Assembly (NCBI RefSeq): GCF_030010625.1
Contig: NZ_JASCXN010000035.1
Location: 1 to 64,000, forward strand
DNA length: 64,000 bases
From: Streptomyces sp. CC208A
GTDB lineage: Bacteria; Actinomycetota; Actinomycetes; Streptomycetales; Streptomycetaceae
Direction of reading: 5' to 3'
The position numbers and the translations under genes are program-made. Shown here one piece after another: positions 33,998 through 42,877 of the stretch. Positions within the stretch are counted from its first letter, which is position 1; the number at the start of each line of letters is the position of its first letter. The notes under the pieces are model-generated. The model was not told the origin of the DNA and ran no database searches. It saw only the letters and a program-made list of their open reading frames with translations.

Positions 33998-34287
33998 CGA
34001 GGCGCGTGTTCCGCTACGTCTCCTTCGCGATCGAGCAGGACGCGACGGCAGAGCCTGAGTACGAGGCGCGCTGCGTGTCCGGCGACGATGCCGAGTGCGG
34101 CGCGGAGTCCGGTACGTACAGCGGCCCGGGGCCGGTCGAGGAGTGGCAGCGCAGGCACACGCAGGAGACGGGCCACCGGCGCTACCGCCGTAACTTCGGC
34201 GACTACGCGGTGATGCGCCCCCCGGCGGAACTGGCGGAACTGGCGGAACTGGCCGGACTCGCGTGGGCGAGCGGGGGCGCGGCGTGA
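33994..34287 (+). CDS. Small DUF7848-like protein
   Basis: A 97-residue protein from the GTG overlapping the preceding stop (GGGGAG upstream). The pattern VFRYVSFAIEQDATAEPEYE, CVSGDDAECGAESG, WQRRHTQETGHRRYRR and DYAVM matches the DUF7848 family of small Streptomyces proteins. Three Cys and three His in the middle could bind zinc. The C-terminus has a short PAELAELAELAGLA repeat. Confidence 0.8.
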   Translation: MTRRVFRYVSFAIEQDATAEPEYEARCVSGDDAECGAESGTYSGPGPVEEWQRRHTQETGHRRYRRNFGDYAVMRPPAELAELAELAGLAWASGGAA

Positions 34288-34655
34288 TGTTCTCCCCGTC
34301 TGTCGAGCGCCCGTGGCGCGAAGCGTGGCCCCTGGCCGCGCAGGCGGGCGACGGCAACGCGTGGGTGACAGGGGCGTGTTGGCTGTTCTGCCGCCGCGAG
34401 GGCGTGGCCGTGCTGTGGGTCGGCTCGGTGACCACGCCCGGGGCGACGGGAGACGTGTACGCCTGCGGGCCGTGCATCGCGGAGCTCGACCACATGGTGC
34501 GCCTCCAGGCGCACGACCGGGACGGGCGCGGCGATCCCGCCCCTGCCGACAGGGGAGGCGCGGCGACCGGGCCCAGGACATGTGAGCACCGGCAGACCGA
34601 GAAGCGCGACGGCAAGACCCACTGCCGGGACTGCAGACGACAGCTCTACCTCTGA
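34287..34655 (+). CDS. Small Cys-rich (zinc-finger-like) protein
   Basis: A 122-residue protein from the ATG overlapping the previous stop by 1 nt; a GTG 3 nt upstream is equally possible. It carries CGPCIAELDHMV near residue 60 and a C-terminal CEH...THCRDCRRQLYL motif, plausible zinc ligands. I do not recognise it further. It ends a chain of three overlapping small genes just before the graspetide cluster. Confidence 0.7.
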   Translation: MFSPSVERPWREAWPLAAQAGDGNAWVTGACWLFCRREGVAVLWVGSVTTPGATGDVYACGPCIAELDHMVRLQAHDRDGRGDPAPADRGGAATGPRTCEHRQTEKRDGKTHCRDCRRQLYL

Positions 34656-34842
34656 AGACTCCGCCCCCTGCCGAGGCTGACCTGGTGACGGGTTCTCCCG
34701 CACCGACCCCCGTCAGGGGCGCGGGCACCACCCCGTGCCGGTCGGATCATCCGCCCGAAGTCCTGTCGAGAGCAGACGGGTCGAGCGCCGACCGGGACGG
34801 GCCCTGCACGACACCACCGTATGAAGCGACCAAGGAGGAGAC

Positions 34843-35115
34843 TTGCAGACGAGCCTCGCAGATACGGAGACCACCGCACCGGCCCCGTGGGGGCTGCGCC
34901 GGATGACTCCGCTGCGCAACGGTTCTCCCTCGCCGTGGCGGTACGCGGGCATCGACCCGGCCACGCAGACCGGCCGATGGATCGGGGAGGACGGAGCGAT
35001 GACGCCGGCCGAACTCGGCAAGCACGGCACGAGCGTGAATACCTACCCGCCGACACAGGTCGGTAAGGACGGCAAGATGGACAGCGACTCCGGCCACGAC
35101 GCGACACAGGACTAG
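34843..35115 (+). CDS. tgmA: Graspetide (omega-ester RiPP) precursor
   Basis: A 90-residue precursor. The TTG start at 34843 is supported by AAGGAGGAG at 34832-34840. The leader contains PWGLRRMTPL near residue 15, the conserved recognition motif of SAV_5884-type precursors, and YAGIDPATQTGRW. The C-terminal core, from about residue 62, reads TSVNTYPPTQVGKDG and then a run rich in Asp, Ser and Thr ending ATQD. It offers Thr/Ser/Lys nucleophiles and Asp acceptors for ester or amide cross-links. It is followed within 15 bp by the ATP-grasp gene. Confidence 0.9.
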   Translation: MQTSLADTETTAPAPWGLRRMTPLRNGSPSPWRYAGIDPATQTGRWIGEDGAMTPAELGKHGTSVNTYPPTQVGKDGKMDSDSGHDATQD

Positions 35116-35129
35116 GGGGGGGCAGCGCC

Positions 35130-36089
35130 ATGGACGGACGCCCGGTGCTGGTCTGCACGGAGTTCGAGGACGCAACCGCTGATCTGGTCATCGCCGAACT
35201 GAACCGGCGCCGGGTGCCCGTCCTCCGGTTCGACCCGGGGCACGACTTCCCGTCGCCCGTGGCGCTCGTCGCGCGCGTCGGGGCTGGGGGATGGGGCGGG
35301 CGGCTGACGGTCGGGGACCGTACGGCCGACCTGTCCGCCGTACGCGCCCTGTACCACCGTCGGCCGAGTCCCTACCCGACGGGGAGCGGCGAACAGGCGG
35401 CCCGGTTCGCCGCGCGGGAGAACCGGCGCGGCCTGGGCGGCGTGCTGGGCGCGCTGCCGGGGTGCCTGTACCTGAGCCATCCACAGGCCATCGCGCGGAC
35501 GGAGTACAAGCCCGCGCAGCTCGACGCGGCGACCCGGGTCGGGCTCGCGGTCCCGGCCACGCTGATCACGAACGATCCGGTGGAGGCCAAGGCGTTCTGC
35601 GCCGCACAGCCGACCATCTACAAGCCGTTGCACGCGGGGGCGTACGAGGTCGAGGGCGAGCCTGCCGGGATCTGGGCCGCCCCGGTCGAGCCGGGCGAGG
35701 TCGACGGCGCGGTGAGCCGCAGTGCGCACCTGTTCCAGGCGCAGGTGCCCAAGGTGGCGGACGTGCGCGCGGTCGTCGTCGGCGAGCAGGTGTTCAGCGC
35801 TCGGATCACCGCGCCACCCGGGGTCGTGGACTGGCGAGCCGAATACCAGAGCCTCACCTATGAGCCAGTCGCCTGCCCGGAGGAGATCCGCGGGGCGTTG
35901 GCGCGCTTCCTCGCTGCCTTCGGGCTGAACTTCGGCGCCTTCGACTTCGCCGTGACCGAGGACGGCGCATGGTGGTTTCTGGAGTGCAACCCGAACGGCC
36001 AGTGGGCGTGGCTCGAAGACGCGGCCGGACTGCCGATCGCCACCGCCATCGCAGACCTGTTGGAGAACGGAGCGAGTCAGCATGAGTGA
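35130..36089 (+). CDS. tgmB: ATP-grasp peptide maturase
   Basis: A 319-residue ATP-grasp ligase of the graspetide family. The N-terminal preATP-grasp domain shows VLVCTEFEDATADLVIAEL. The core has IYKPLHAGAYEV near residue 170, ARITAPPGVVDWRAEYQ near residue 230, and the metal/ATP-binding FLECNPNGQWAWLE near residue 290. It would phosphorylate Asp side chains of the precursor core and join them to Thr/Ser or Lys, making macrolactone or lactam rings. G-rich sequence precedes the ATG. Its stop overlaps the methyltransferase start by 8 bp. Confidence 0.93.
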   Translation: MDGRPVLVCTEFEDATADLVIAELNRRRVPVLRFDPGHDFPSPVALVARVGAGGWGGRLTVGDRTADLSAVRALYHRRPSPYPTGSGEQAARFAARENRRGLGGVLGALPGCLYLSHPQAIARTEYKPAQLDAATRVGLAVPATLITNDPVEAKAFCAAQPTIYKPLHAGAYEVEGEPAGIWAAPVEPGEVDGAVSRSAHLFQAQVPKVADVRAVVVGEQVFSARITAPPGVVDWRAEYQSLTYEPVACPEEIRGALARFLAAFGLNFGAFDFAVTEDGAWWFLECNPNGQWAWLEDAAGLPIATAIADLLENGASQHE

Positions 36090-37203
36090 CCCCCTGTCGT
36101 CGGAACACCTACGGGCCGACCTCGCGCGACGCCTGTCCAAGGCCGGTGCTCTGCGTAGCCCGGAATGGGAAGCGGCCGTGTTGTCCGTGCCCCGCGAGGC
36201 ATTCCTCGCGCGCGGCTGGTTCGAGTACGAAGAGGGCGGCTGGTACCGACCGTCATCCGGGGATTCCGAGGCCCGGCTCGCGCGGATCTACGAAGACGAC
36301 ACCCTTGTGACGCAGGTGGCCGGGGGCGTCTTCCCCGACCAGGTCGAGGGGCGCATCGCGGCGGCCCCCTCGTCGTCGTCCACCCTGCCGAGTCTGGTCG
36401 TGCGCATGCTCGAAGACCTGCGGGCGACCCGGGGGACGCGCGTTCTGGAGATCGGCACGGGTACGGGCTACTCGACCGCGCTGCTCTGCCATGTCGTCGG
36501 CGAGGACCATGTGACCACGGTCGAGGTCGACGCCGAGGTGTCCGCCCGTGCCGGAATCGCGCTCGCGGGCGCCGGCTACTGGCCCGCCCGCGTGGTTGGT
36601 GACGGACTGGCGGGCTACCAGGAGGGCGGGCCGTACGACCGTGTGATCGCCACGTGCGGTGTGCACACCGTGCCGGCCGACTGGCTCGCGCAGACCCGGC
36701 CCGGTGGTGAGGTGCTGGTCACGGTGGACGGATGGATGCACGCATCCGAACTCGTACGGCTCACGGTCGCCGACGACGGCACGGCCGCCGGCCCGGTGCT
36801 CGGCGGACAGGTCTCGTTCATGCTGGCCCGCCCCCACCTCCCGCCCCCGCTGGGCATCCTGCCGAACCTTGGCAAGGGCGACGCGGTGCCCGCCGAGCTG
36901 GGCGCGGATGCGCTCGACGACTGGACCGCCCGGTTCGTCGCGCAGTTCGCCGCGCCGCGCGCACAGCGGCTCACGCTGGAACGGGAGGGACGGACGGAAC
37001 ACGTCGTGATCGACATGGACGCCGAGCGGTGGGCGGTCGTCTTCCGGGACAGCGGCCGGTGGATGGTCCGGCAGGGCGGCACGGCATGTCTGTGGGACGA
37101 GATCACCGAGCGTGTCACGCGGTGGCAGAAGGCCGGACGCCCGCCTGCCGACCGTATGCGGCTGCACGTCGGCCCCGACGGACAACGCCTCACCTGGTCG
37201 TGA
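36082..37203 (+). CDS. tgmC: PIMT-like methyltransferase of the graspetide cluster
   Basis: A 373-residue relative of protein-L-isoaspartate O-methyltransferase. The SAM motif LEIGTGTGYSTALL is near residue 120, preceded by the PIMT-like STLPSLVVRMLEDL. The extended C-terminal domain (residues about 230-373) is typical of the group found with ATP-grasp maturases. In related clusters the enzyme methylates a core Asp that then closes to aspartimide; the same is likely here. It overlaps tgmB by 8 bp. Confidence 0.92.
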   Translation: MSDPLSSEHLRADLARRLSKAGALRSPEWEAAVLSVPREAFLARGWFEYEEGGWYRPSSGDSEARLARIYEDDTLVTQVAGGVFPDQVEGRIAAAPSSSSTLPSLVVRMLEDLRATRGTRVLEIGTGTGYSTALLCHVVGEDHVTTVEVDAEVSARAGIALAGAGYWPARVVGDGLAGYQEGGPYDRVIATCGVHTVPADWLAQTRPGGEVLVTVDGWMHASELVRLTVADDGTAAGPVLGGQVSFMLARPHLPPPLGILPNLGKGDAVPAELGADALDDWTARFVAQFAAPRAQRLTLEREGRTEHVVIDMDAERWAVVFRDSGRWMVRQGGTACLWDEITERVTRWQKAGRPPADRMRLHVGPDGQRLTWS

Positions 37204-37224
37204 CCGTGGACTGACAGCCCACGG
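37204..37224 (+). terminator. Short hairpin after tgmC
   Basis: CCGTGG/CCACGG, 6-bp stem with a 9-nt loop, right after the stop. Modest stability. Confidence 0.4.
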
Positions 37225-37286
37225 ACGCCACCGACCGGGCGTCAAACCCGGTGCGAGCCCCCGACCTCGGTCGTTAGCCTCCCCGC

Positions 37287-38189
37287 ATGGCGGACGGAAT
37301 GGACGAAGAACTCGTGAGGCGGCTCGTGCGGGCCCAGTTCCCGCAGTGGGCGGGCCTGGAGGTGCGGCGGGTGGCCTCGGCCGGGACGGACAACGCGATG
37401 TTCCGGCTCGGTGACGAGCTCGTCGTACGGCTGCCGAAGGCGGAGTGGGCGGCCGGGCAGGCGGAGAAGGAGCAGCGCTGGCTGCCCCGGCTCGCGCCCG
37501 CGCTGCCGCTGCCCGTGCCGGTGCCCGTCGGGGCGGGTGTCCCCGGGGAGGGGTACGGGCGGGCGTGGGGCGTGTACGCGTGGCTGGACGGCGCCGACGC
37601 CTGGGCCTCGCCCGTCACCGATCTGGCCCACGCCGCCGAGGAGTTGGGGCGGTTCGGAGTGGCCTTGCGGGCCGCCGACGCCACCAGCGGGCCCCGGTCC
37701 TTCCGGGGTGGGGCCGTCACCGAGTGGGAGGGGGGCGCCTTCCCGCCCGCCGTCGCCGCGCTCGCCGCCGCCGGACTGCTCGACGGGCGCGCCGCGCTCG
37801 ACGTCTGGGAGGAGGTCCTGGCGCTGCCCGCATGGGACCGGGAGCCGGTCTGGCTCCACGGCGACCTGCTGCCCGGCAACCTCCTCACCTGCGGCGGGCG
37901 GCTCAGCGCCGTCATCGACTTCGGCGGGCTCGGCGTCGGCGACCCCGCCGCCGACCTCCTCCCCGCCTGGACCCTCCTCACCCCCGCCACCCGCCCCCTC
38001 TTCCGCGCCGCCTCCGCCGTCGACGACGCCACCTGGGCGCGCGGGCGGGGCTGGGCGCTGTGCTGGGGGATCGTCACCGACCACTACTACGGCGACCTCG
38101 GCGGGCCCGGCACCGCGCCCACCCCGAACCCCGTCCTCGCCGCCGTCGCCCGGCGGGCCTGGACGCAGGCGCTGTCCGAGTACGCCTGA
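37287..38189 (+). CDS. Aminoglycoside phosphotransferase-family kinase
   Basis: A 300-residue APH-type small-molecule kinase. The Brenner-type catalytic loop is HGDLLPGNLL near residue 191, and the metal-binding motif is VIDFGGLGVGDPAAD near residue 210. The N-lobe has GTDNAMFRLGDELVVRLPK with the ATP-binding Lys. It matches the macrolide/aminoglycoside phosphotransferase-like proteins common in Streptomyces, most of which have no proven antibiotic substrate. It is convergent with helR, with a 4-bp gap. Confidence 0.85.
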   Translation: MADGMDEELVRRLVRAQFPQWAGLEVRRVASAGTDNAMFRLGDELVVRLPKAEWAAGQAEKEQRWLPRLAPALPLPVPVPVGAGVPGEGYGRAWGVYAWLDGADAWASPVTDLAHAAEELGRFGVALRAADATSGPRSFRGGAVTEWEGGAFPPAVAALAAAGLLDGRAALDVWEEVLALPAWDREPVWLHGDLLPGNLLTCGGRLSAVIDFGGLGVGDPAADLLPAWTLLTPATRPLFRAASAVDDATWARGRGWALCWGIVTDHYYGDLGGPGTAPTPNPVLAAVARRAWTQALSEYA

Positions 38190-38193
38190 GGCC

Positions 38194-40272
38194 TCAGGCC
38201 AGCTGCTCCGGCAGGGGCGCCGCGTGGACGACCGTCAGGCCGGAGACGGCTCGGGTGAGGGCCACGTACAGGCGGCGCAGGCCGGTGCGTTCGTCGGGTT
38301 CGCCGTCGACGACGGCGGCCGGTTCGTCGAGGACCACGTAGTCGTACTCCAGGCCCTTCGCCAGCGACGCAGGGACGAGCGTGAGGCGGGACTCGGCGGT
38401 CGTCTCCTCGCCGGGGGAGAGGTACGGCATCCCCGCCGCGTCCAGTGCCGCCGCCAGCGGGGCGATGCGCGCGTCGGCGGCGATCAGGCCGATCGAGCCC
38501 TCGTGCGCGAGCGCGTCCACGCAGGCCGACACCACGGCCTCGGCGGAGGCGTCCGCGATCGCCGCCCGGATCTCGAACGCGCCCGGGTTCTCCCGTACCG
38601 ACTCCACCGGCGCGAGCCCCGGCGCCATGTGCGGCAGCAGCCGGGAGGCGTACGCGATGACCTCGGTCGGCACGCGGAAGCCGGCCGTCAGTTCCTCGAT
38701 CCGGGAGTCCGGCTTGCCGAGGTGCTTCAGCGCCTGCTCCCAACTCGCCGTGGCCCACGGGGTGGTGCCCTGTGCCAGGTCGCCGAGGACCGTCGCCGAG
38801 CCGGTCGTGCAGCGGCGGCCGACCGCCCGGTACTGCATGGGGGAGAGGTCCTGCGCCTCGTCGAGGACCACGTGGCCGAGCGACGGGGTCCGCTCGACGA
38901 GGTCCGTCGCCTCGTCGATCAGGACCGTGTCCGCCGCCGACCACTTCGCCGTCTTCACGCTCCGGCCCGGCTTCGCCCAGAGGAGCAGCTTCTGCTCCTC
39001 CTCGCTCAGCATGCCCTCCGCGTGCTCGGCCAGGAACTCCGCGTCGCTCAGGAGCCGCAGCACCAGCTTCGCCGGGTCGACCGGCGGCCAGCACTCCTTC
39101 ACCACGGCCTTCACGGCCGCGTTGCGGGCCACCGCGTTCTGCACCCGGTCGTCGGGCGCCTCGCCCGCCTGCTCCATCCTGACCAGGACCGCGTGCGCGA
39201 TGCGCTGCGGCAGGGCCTCGCGGGCGGCGCCGTAACGGATGTCACGCTCCGTCAGCTCCCGTACCATCTCCTCCAGTTCGTACGACGGGACCCGCCAGCG
39301 GCGCGAACCGCGCACCACCATCAGCGGCTCCGTCGGCGGCTTCACGTGCGACCACACCGCGCGCCGCAGCACCTCCGCCATCCGGGCGTCGCCCTTCACG
39401 ACCGCCGTCGCCGCCTCGTCCGTACCGCGCACCTCCACGTGCGCCACCAGGTCGTCGACGGTCGCCTGCTTCACCTCCAGCTCGCCGAGGGCGGGCAGCA
39501 CCTGCTCGATGTACTGGAGGAAGGAGCGGTTCGGGCCGATGACGAGGGTGCCGGTGCGGGCCAGGCGTTCCCGGTGGGCGTAGAGGAGGTAGGCGACACG
39601 GTGGAGGCCGACGGCCGTCTTCCCGGTGCCCGGGCCTCCCTGCACGCACAGCGTGCCCGACAGGTCGGAGCGGACGATCTCGTCCTGCTCCGGCTGGATC
39701 GTCGCCACGATGTCCCGCATGGGGCCGACGCGCGGCCGCTCGATCTCCGCCTGGAGCAGCCGGCTGGCGCGCTCCAGCTCCGCCGGGTCGGAGAGGCGTT
39801 CGTCCTCGTACGCGGTGAGCTCGCCGCCCGTGTAGCCGAAGCGGCGGCGAAGCCCCACGTCCTGCGGGTCCTTCTTCGACGCCTGGTAGTACGGCTGCGA
39901 GACCGGCGCGCGCCAGTCGATGACCATCGGGTCGCCGTGGGCGTCGTGGACGTGCCGCCGGCCGATGTAGACAGTGCCGATTGAGTCGCCTCCGGCGACG
40001 GGCTGCCCGTGCTGGGTGGGCGGCAGGTAGTCGAGGCGGCCGAAGAAGAGCGGGGTGTGGGCGAGGTCGGCGAGCGCCTTGATGCGGTCCTCGATCTGCC
40101 GCTCCAGGACGATCGAGTTCACCCAGTTCGCGGTGACGTCCTTGATGTCCAGCGCCTCCACCTCCTCGCGCATCGCGCGCAGGGCGGCACGGGAGGCGGA
40201 GAGGTGGGCGCGCTCGCGTACGAGGGGGTCGTCGGCGGGCATGCCGGGTACGTCGGGCACGGCTGCGGACAC
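38194..40272 (-). CDS. helR: RNA-polymerase recycling motor ATPase, HelD/HelR class II
   Basis: A 692-residue superfamily 1 helicase-like ATPase that clears stalled RNA polymerase. Walker A is GGPGTGKTAVGLHR near residue 228. Walker B is VVLDEAQDLSPMQYR near residue 455. Late motifs are TAGFRVPTEV, VPASLAKGLEYDYV and LRRLYVALTRA. The N-terminal coiled coil (residues about 15-75), used by HelD to enter the polymerase channel, begins RERAHLSASRAALRAM. The GTG at 40272 follows GGAGG by 7 nt. In S. venezuelae the close relative HelR is rifamycin-inducible and displaces the drug from polymerase; whether this copy does so is unknown. A 14-bp palindrome lies 123 bp upstream. Confidence 0.88.
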   Translation of the reverse strand: MSAAVPDVPGMPADDPLVRERAHLSASRAALRAMREEVEALDIKDVTANWVNSIVLERQIEDRIKALADLAHTPLFFGRLDYLPPTQHGQPVAGGDSIGTVYIGRRHVHDAHGDPMVIDWRAPVSQPYYQASKKDPQDVGLRRRFGYTGGELTAYEDERLSDPAELERASRLLQAEIERPRVGPMRDIVATIQPEQDEIVRSDLSGTLCVQGGPGTGKTAVGLHRVAYLLYAHRERLARTGTLVIGPNRSFLQYIEQVLPALGELEVKQATVDDLVAHVEVRGTDEAATAVVKGDARMAEVLRRAVWSHVKPPTEPLMVVRGSRRWRVPSYELEEMVRELTERDIRYGAAREALPQRIAHAVLVRMEQAGEAPDDRVQNAVARNAAVKAVVKECWPPVDPAKLVLRLLSDAEFLAEHAEGMLSEEEQKLLLWAKPGRSVKTAKWSAADTVLIDEATDLVERTPSLGHVVLDEAQDLSPMQYRAVGRRCTTGSATVLGDLAQGTTPWATASWEQALKHLGKPDSRIEELTAGFRVPTEVIAYASRLLPHMAPGLAPVESVRENPGAFEIRAAIADASAEAVVSACVDALAHEGSIGLIAADARIAPLAAALDAAGMPYLSPGEETTAESRLTLVPASLAKGLEYDYVVLDEPAAVVDGEPDERTGLRRLYVALTRAVSGLTVVHAAPLPEQLA

Positions 40273-40394
40273 GGTGAGGCCTCCGGGCAGGTGGTTACGC
40301 GGACACGTCGATGTGGCCGCCGGTTTCCGACCGGACGGCGGCGCTCTCCGCGCGCGGAGTACACCGGCGGGAGGCGGGGAAGCCGGTGAGTCTA

Positions 40395-40408
40395 ACCCCG
40401 GCCGGGGT
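40395..40408. promoter_or_regulatory. Perfect 14-bp palindrome upstream of helR
   Basis: ACCCCGGCCGGGGT, about 123 bp before the helR start and preceded, on the helR strand, by GGATTCGCACCGG. It could belong to a rifamycin-associated element or another operator. I cannot recall the element's consensus well enough to assign it. Confidence 0.35.
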
Positions 40409-40514
40409 CCGGTGCGAATCCGTTTTCCGTAGGGGGAGGGGTCCGCCGTGAGGGGGACCCCGGTTCCACCCCCAGGCCGATGTGTCCGGCATGTCCGGAT
40501 TGGAGGATGGAGTC

Positions 40515-40724
40515 ATGACCGCGACGACCTTCACCTCCGCGACCACCGTCTCCCGCCCCCGCCCCCACCCCCACCCCCACCCCCGCCGGCTGGCCGTGTC
40601 CGCCCTCCGTGCGGTACGCGCCTTCGGCGGCGCCGCCGTGAGCGTGGCCCTCCTCGGCGACCCCGGCCCCTGCGGGGCGGGCGTCAGGAACCCCCGGCCT
40701 GAGTACGCGCCCGGCCCCGACTGA
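40515..40724 (+). CDS. Small hypothetical protein with His-Pro repeat
   Basis: A 69-residue frame from the ATG at 40515 (GGAG 4 nt upstream). It contains a PHPHPHPRR stretch encoded by a CCCCCA repeat tract (about 40550-40585), a hydrophobic segment (FGGAAVSVALLG) and the tail GPCGAGVRNPRP. I recognise no family, and the frame could be chance. The tract is liable to slippage. Confidence 0.4.
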   Translation: MTATTFTSATTVSRPRPHPHPHPRRLAVSALRAVRAFGGAAVSVALLGDPGPCGAGVRNPRPEYAPGPD

Positions 40725-40772
40725 GTACGCGCACGCCTGCCGGCGGCCCCGGCACGGTGATGGGGTGGGGCC

Positions 40773-41096
40773 ATGACGACGCCGCAGCACTCCACAGCCG
40801 ACCGGAGCACCGCTCCCGCCACCGACCCCTACGCCCCGAGCGCCACCGCGCTCCGCGTCATCGCGGGCATCGGCCTGCTGCTCGTCGCGGCCTGCTGGGT
40901 GGCGACCATGGTGGTCACCCTCACCGACGCGATCTCCGACGACGGCGTCGGCGGGGGCTTCGTCACGGCCGGCTTCTGGGCCGTGGGCCTCGCCGCCGTG
41001 GCGGGCGTGGTGGCCCTCGCCGTGCCCCGCCGCGCCCTCGTCGCCGCCCAGTACGCCCTGGCCCTCGCGGGCCCGGTCCTGGCGCTGATGGACTGA
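40773..41096 (+). CDS. Small integral membrane protein
   Basis: A 107-residue protein with three hydrophobic segments at about residues 30-50 (VIAGIGLLLVAACWVATMVV), 63-82 (VTAGFWAVGLAAVAGVVAL) and 88-104 (ALVAAQYALALAGPVLAL), after a polar Thr/Pro-rich N-terminus. No conserved motif is recognised. It is convergent with the XPB helicase gene, with a 5-bp gap. Confidence 0.75.
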   Translation: MTTPQHSTADRSTAPATDPYAPSATALRVIAGIGLLLVAACWVATMVVTLTDAISDDGVGGGFVTAGFWAVGLAAVAGVVALAVPRRALVAAQYALALAGPVLALMD

Positions 41097-41101
41097 GCTT
41101 C

Positions 41102-42742
41102 CTACGGCGCCAGCAGCTCGTCCGCGTCCACGATCCGGTACGCGTACCCCTGCTCCGCCAGGAACCGCTGCCGGTGTGCGGCGAAGTCCTGGTCGATGGT
41201 GTCGCGGGCGACGACCGAGTAGAAGTGCGCCTGGTGGCCGTCCGCCTTCGGGCGCAGGACGCGGCCGAGGCGCTGGGCCTCCTCCTGGCGGGAGCCGAAG
41301 GTGCCGGAGACCTGGATGGCGACCGTGGCCTCGGGCAGGTCGATGGAGAAGTTCGCGACCTTCGACACGACGAGGACGTTGATCTCGCCGTTGCGGAACG
41401 CGTCGAAGAGCCGCTCCCGCTCCTTGTTGGACGTCTCGCCCTTGATGACCGGGGCGTCGAGGTGGGCGCCGAGCTCGTCGAGCTGGTCGATGTACTGGCC
41501 GATGACGAGGATCTGCTGCCCGGCGAACTTCCTCACCAGGGCTTCCGTGACCCTCCGCTTCGTCGCCGTCGTCGCGCAGAAGCGGTACTTCTCCTCCGCC
41601 TCGGCCGTCGCGTACGCGAGCCGCTCCGAGTCCGTGAGGTTCACCCGGACCTCGACGCAGTCGGCGGGTGCGATGTACCCCTGGGCCTCGATCTCCTTCC
41701 ACGGCGCGTCGAACCGCTTCGGCCCGATGAGCGAGAAGACGTCCGCCTCCTTGCCGTCCTCGCGCACGAGCGTCGCCGTGAGGCCGAGGCGGCGCCGCGC
41801 CTGGAGGTCGGCGGTGAACTTGAAGACCGGCGCGGGCAGCAGGTGCACCTCGTCGTAGACGATCAGGCCCCAGTCCCGGGAGTCGAAGAGTTCCAGGTGC
41901 GGGTAGACGCCCTTCCGCTTCGTGGTCAGCACCTGGTACGTGGCGATGGTGACGGGCCGGATCTCCTTCTTCGTCCCGCTGTACTCGCCGATCTCGTCCT
42001 CGGTCAGCGAGGTGCGCCGCACCAGCTCGTTCTTCCACTGCCGGGCGGAGACGGTGTTGGTGACGAGGATCAGCGTCGTCGCCTTCGCCTTCGCCATCGC
42101 CCCGGCGCCGACCAGCGTCTTCCCCGCGCCGCAGGGCAGCACGACGACGCCGGAGCCGCCGTGCCAGAAGCCCTCGACGGCGTGCTGCTGGTACGGCCGC
42201 AGGCTCCAGCCGTCCTCGGCGAGCTCGATCGGGTGCGCCTCGCCGTCCACGTACCCGGCGAGGTCCTCGGCGGGCCAGCCCAGCTTCAACAGCGTCTGCT
42301 TGATCTGGCCGCGCTCGGACGGGTGCACCGCGACCGTGTCCGCGTCGATCCGCACCCCGACCAGCGGCTGCACCCGCTTCGACCGCAGGATCTCCTCCAG
42401 GACGGGCCGGTCGGTCGTGGTCAGGACGAGCCCGTGCGCCGGGTGCTTGGTGAGCGTGAGCCGCCCGTAGCGGTCCATCGTCTCGGCGATGTCGACGAGC
42501 AGCGCGTGCGGCACCGGGTAGCGGGAGTACTCCACGAGCGCGTCCACGACCTGCTCTGCGTCGTGACCGGCGGCCCGCGCGTTCCACAGGCCGAGCGGCG
42601 TCACCCGGTACGTGTGGATGTGCTCGGGCGCCCGCTCCAGCTCCGCGAACGGCGCGATCGCCCGCCGGCAGGCATCGGCGAGCTCGTGGTCGACCTCCAG
42701 GAGAAGCGTCTTGTCGCTCTGGACGATGAGCGGCCCATTCAC
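41102..42742 (-). CDS. XPB-type DNA repair helicase
   Basis: A 546-residue SF2 helicase related to eukaryotic XPB/Ssl2. An N-terminal domain (about residues 1-160) precedes LRPYQQHAVEGFWHGG and Walker A LPCGAGKTLVGAG near residue 190. DEVH (VYDEVHLLPA) is near residue 290. The ARRRLGLTATLVREDGKE region with the RED motif is an XPB hallmark. SGTFGSRQEEAQRLGRVLRP is motif VI near residue 485. In actinobacteria it is a 3'-5' helicase linked to DNA repair. The helicase-associated-domain gene at 43466-46042 lies upstream on the same strand, with the Uma2-like gene divergent between. Confidence 0.92.
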   Translation of the reverse strand: MNGPLIVQSDKTLLLEVDHELADACRRAIAPFAELERAPEHIHTYRVTPLGLWNARAAGHDAEQVVDALVEYSRYPVPHALLVDIAETMDRYGRLTLTKHPAHGLVLTTTDRPVLEEILRSKRVQPLVGVRIDADTVAVHPSERGQIKQTLLKLGWPAEDLAGYVDGEAHPIELAEDGWSLRPYQQHAVEGFWHGGSGVVVLPCGAGKTLVGAGAMAKAKATTLILVTNTVSARQWKNELVRRTSLTEDEIGEYSGTKKEIRPVTIATYQVLTTKRKGVYPHLELFDSRDWGLIVYDEVHLLPAPVFKFTADLQARRRLGLTATLVREDGKEADVFSLIGPKRFDAPWKEIEAQGYIAPADCVEVRVNLTDSERLAYATAEAEEKYRFCATTATKRRVTEALVRKFAGQQILVIGQYIDQLDELGAHLDAPVIKGETSNKERERLFDAFRNGEINVLVVSKVANFSIDLPEATVAIQVSGTFGSRQEEAQRLGRVLRPKADGHQAHFYSVVARDTIDQDFAAHRQRFLAEQGYAYRIVDADELLAP

Positions 42743-42877
42743 GTGCGATCAGGTCCTTCCCGGGCCGTTCCCGCGACGGCCAAACCTCCAGTCTGCCTGA
42801 TACGGGCCGTATACGGGCCGTTGTCGGAGCGGGCTGCCACACTGAAGGCGACCGGTTTCCGAGAAGGAGGTGGCGTG

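Noticed and set aside
37225..37286. Possible tRNA-like folding before the kinase gene
   Set aside because: Short GC stems are present but no acceptor/anticodon arrangement or T-loop could be drawn.
40548..40590. CCCCCA tract as a regulatory repeat
   Set aside because: It encodes a short His-Pro run in a doubtful small gene; no evidence for phase variation beyond the tract itself.
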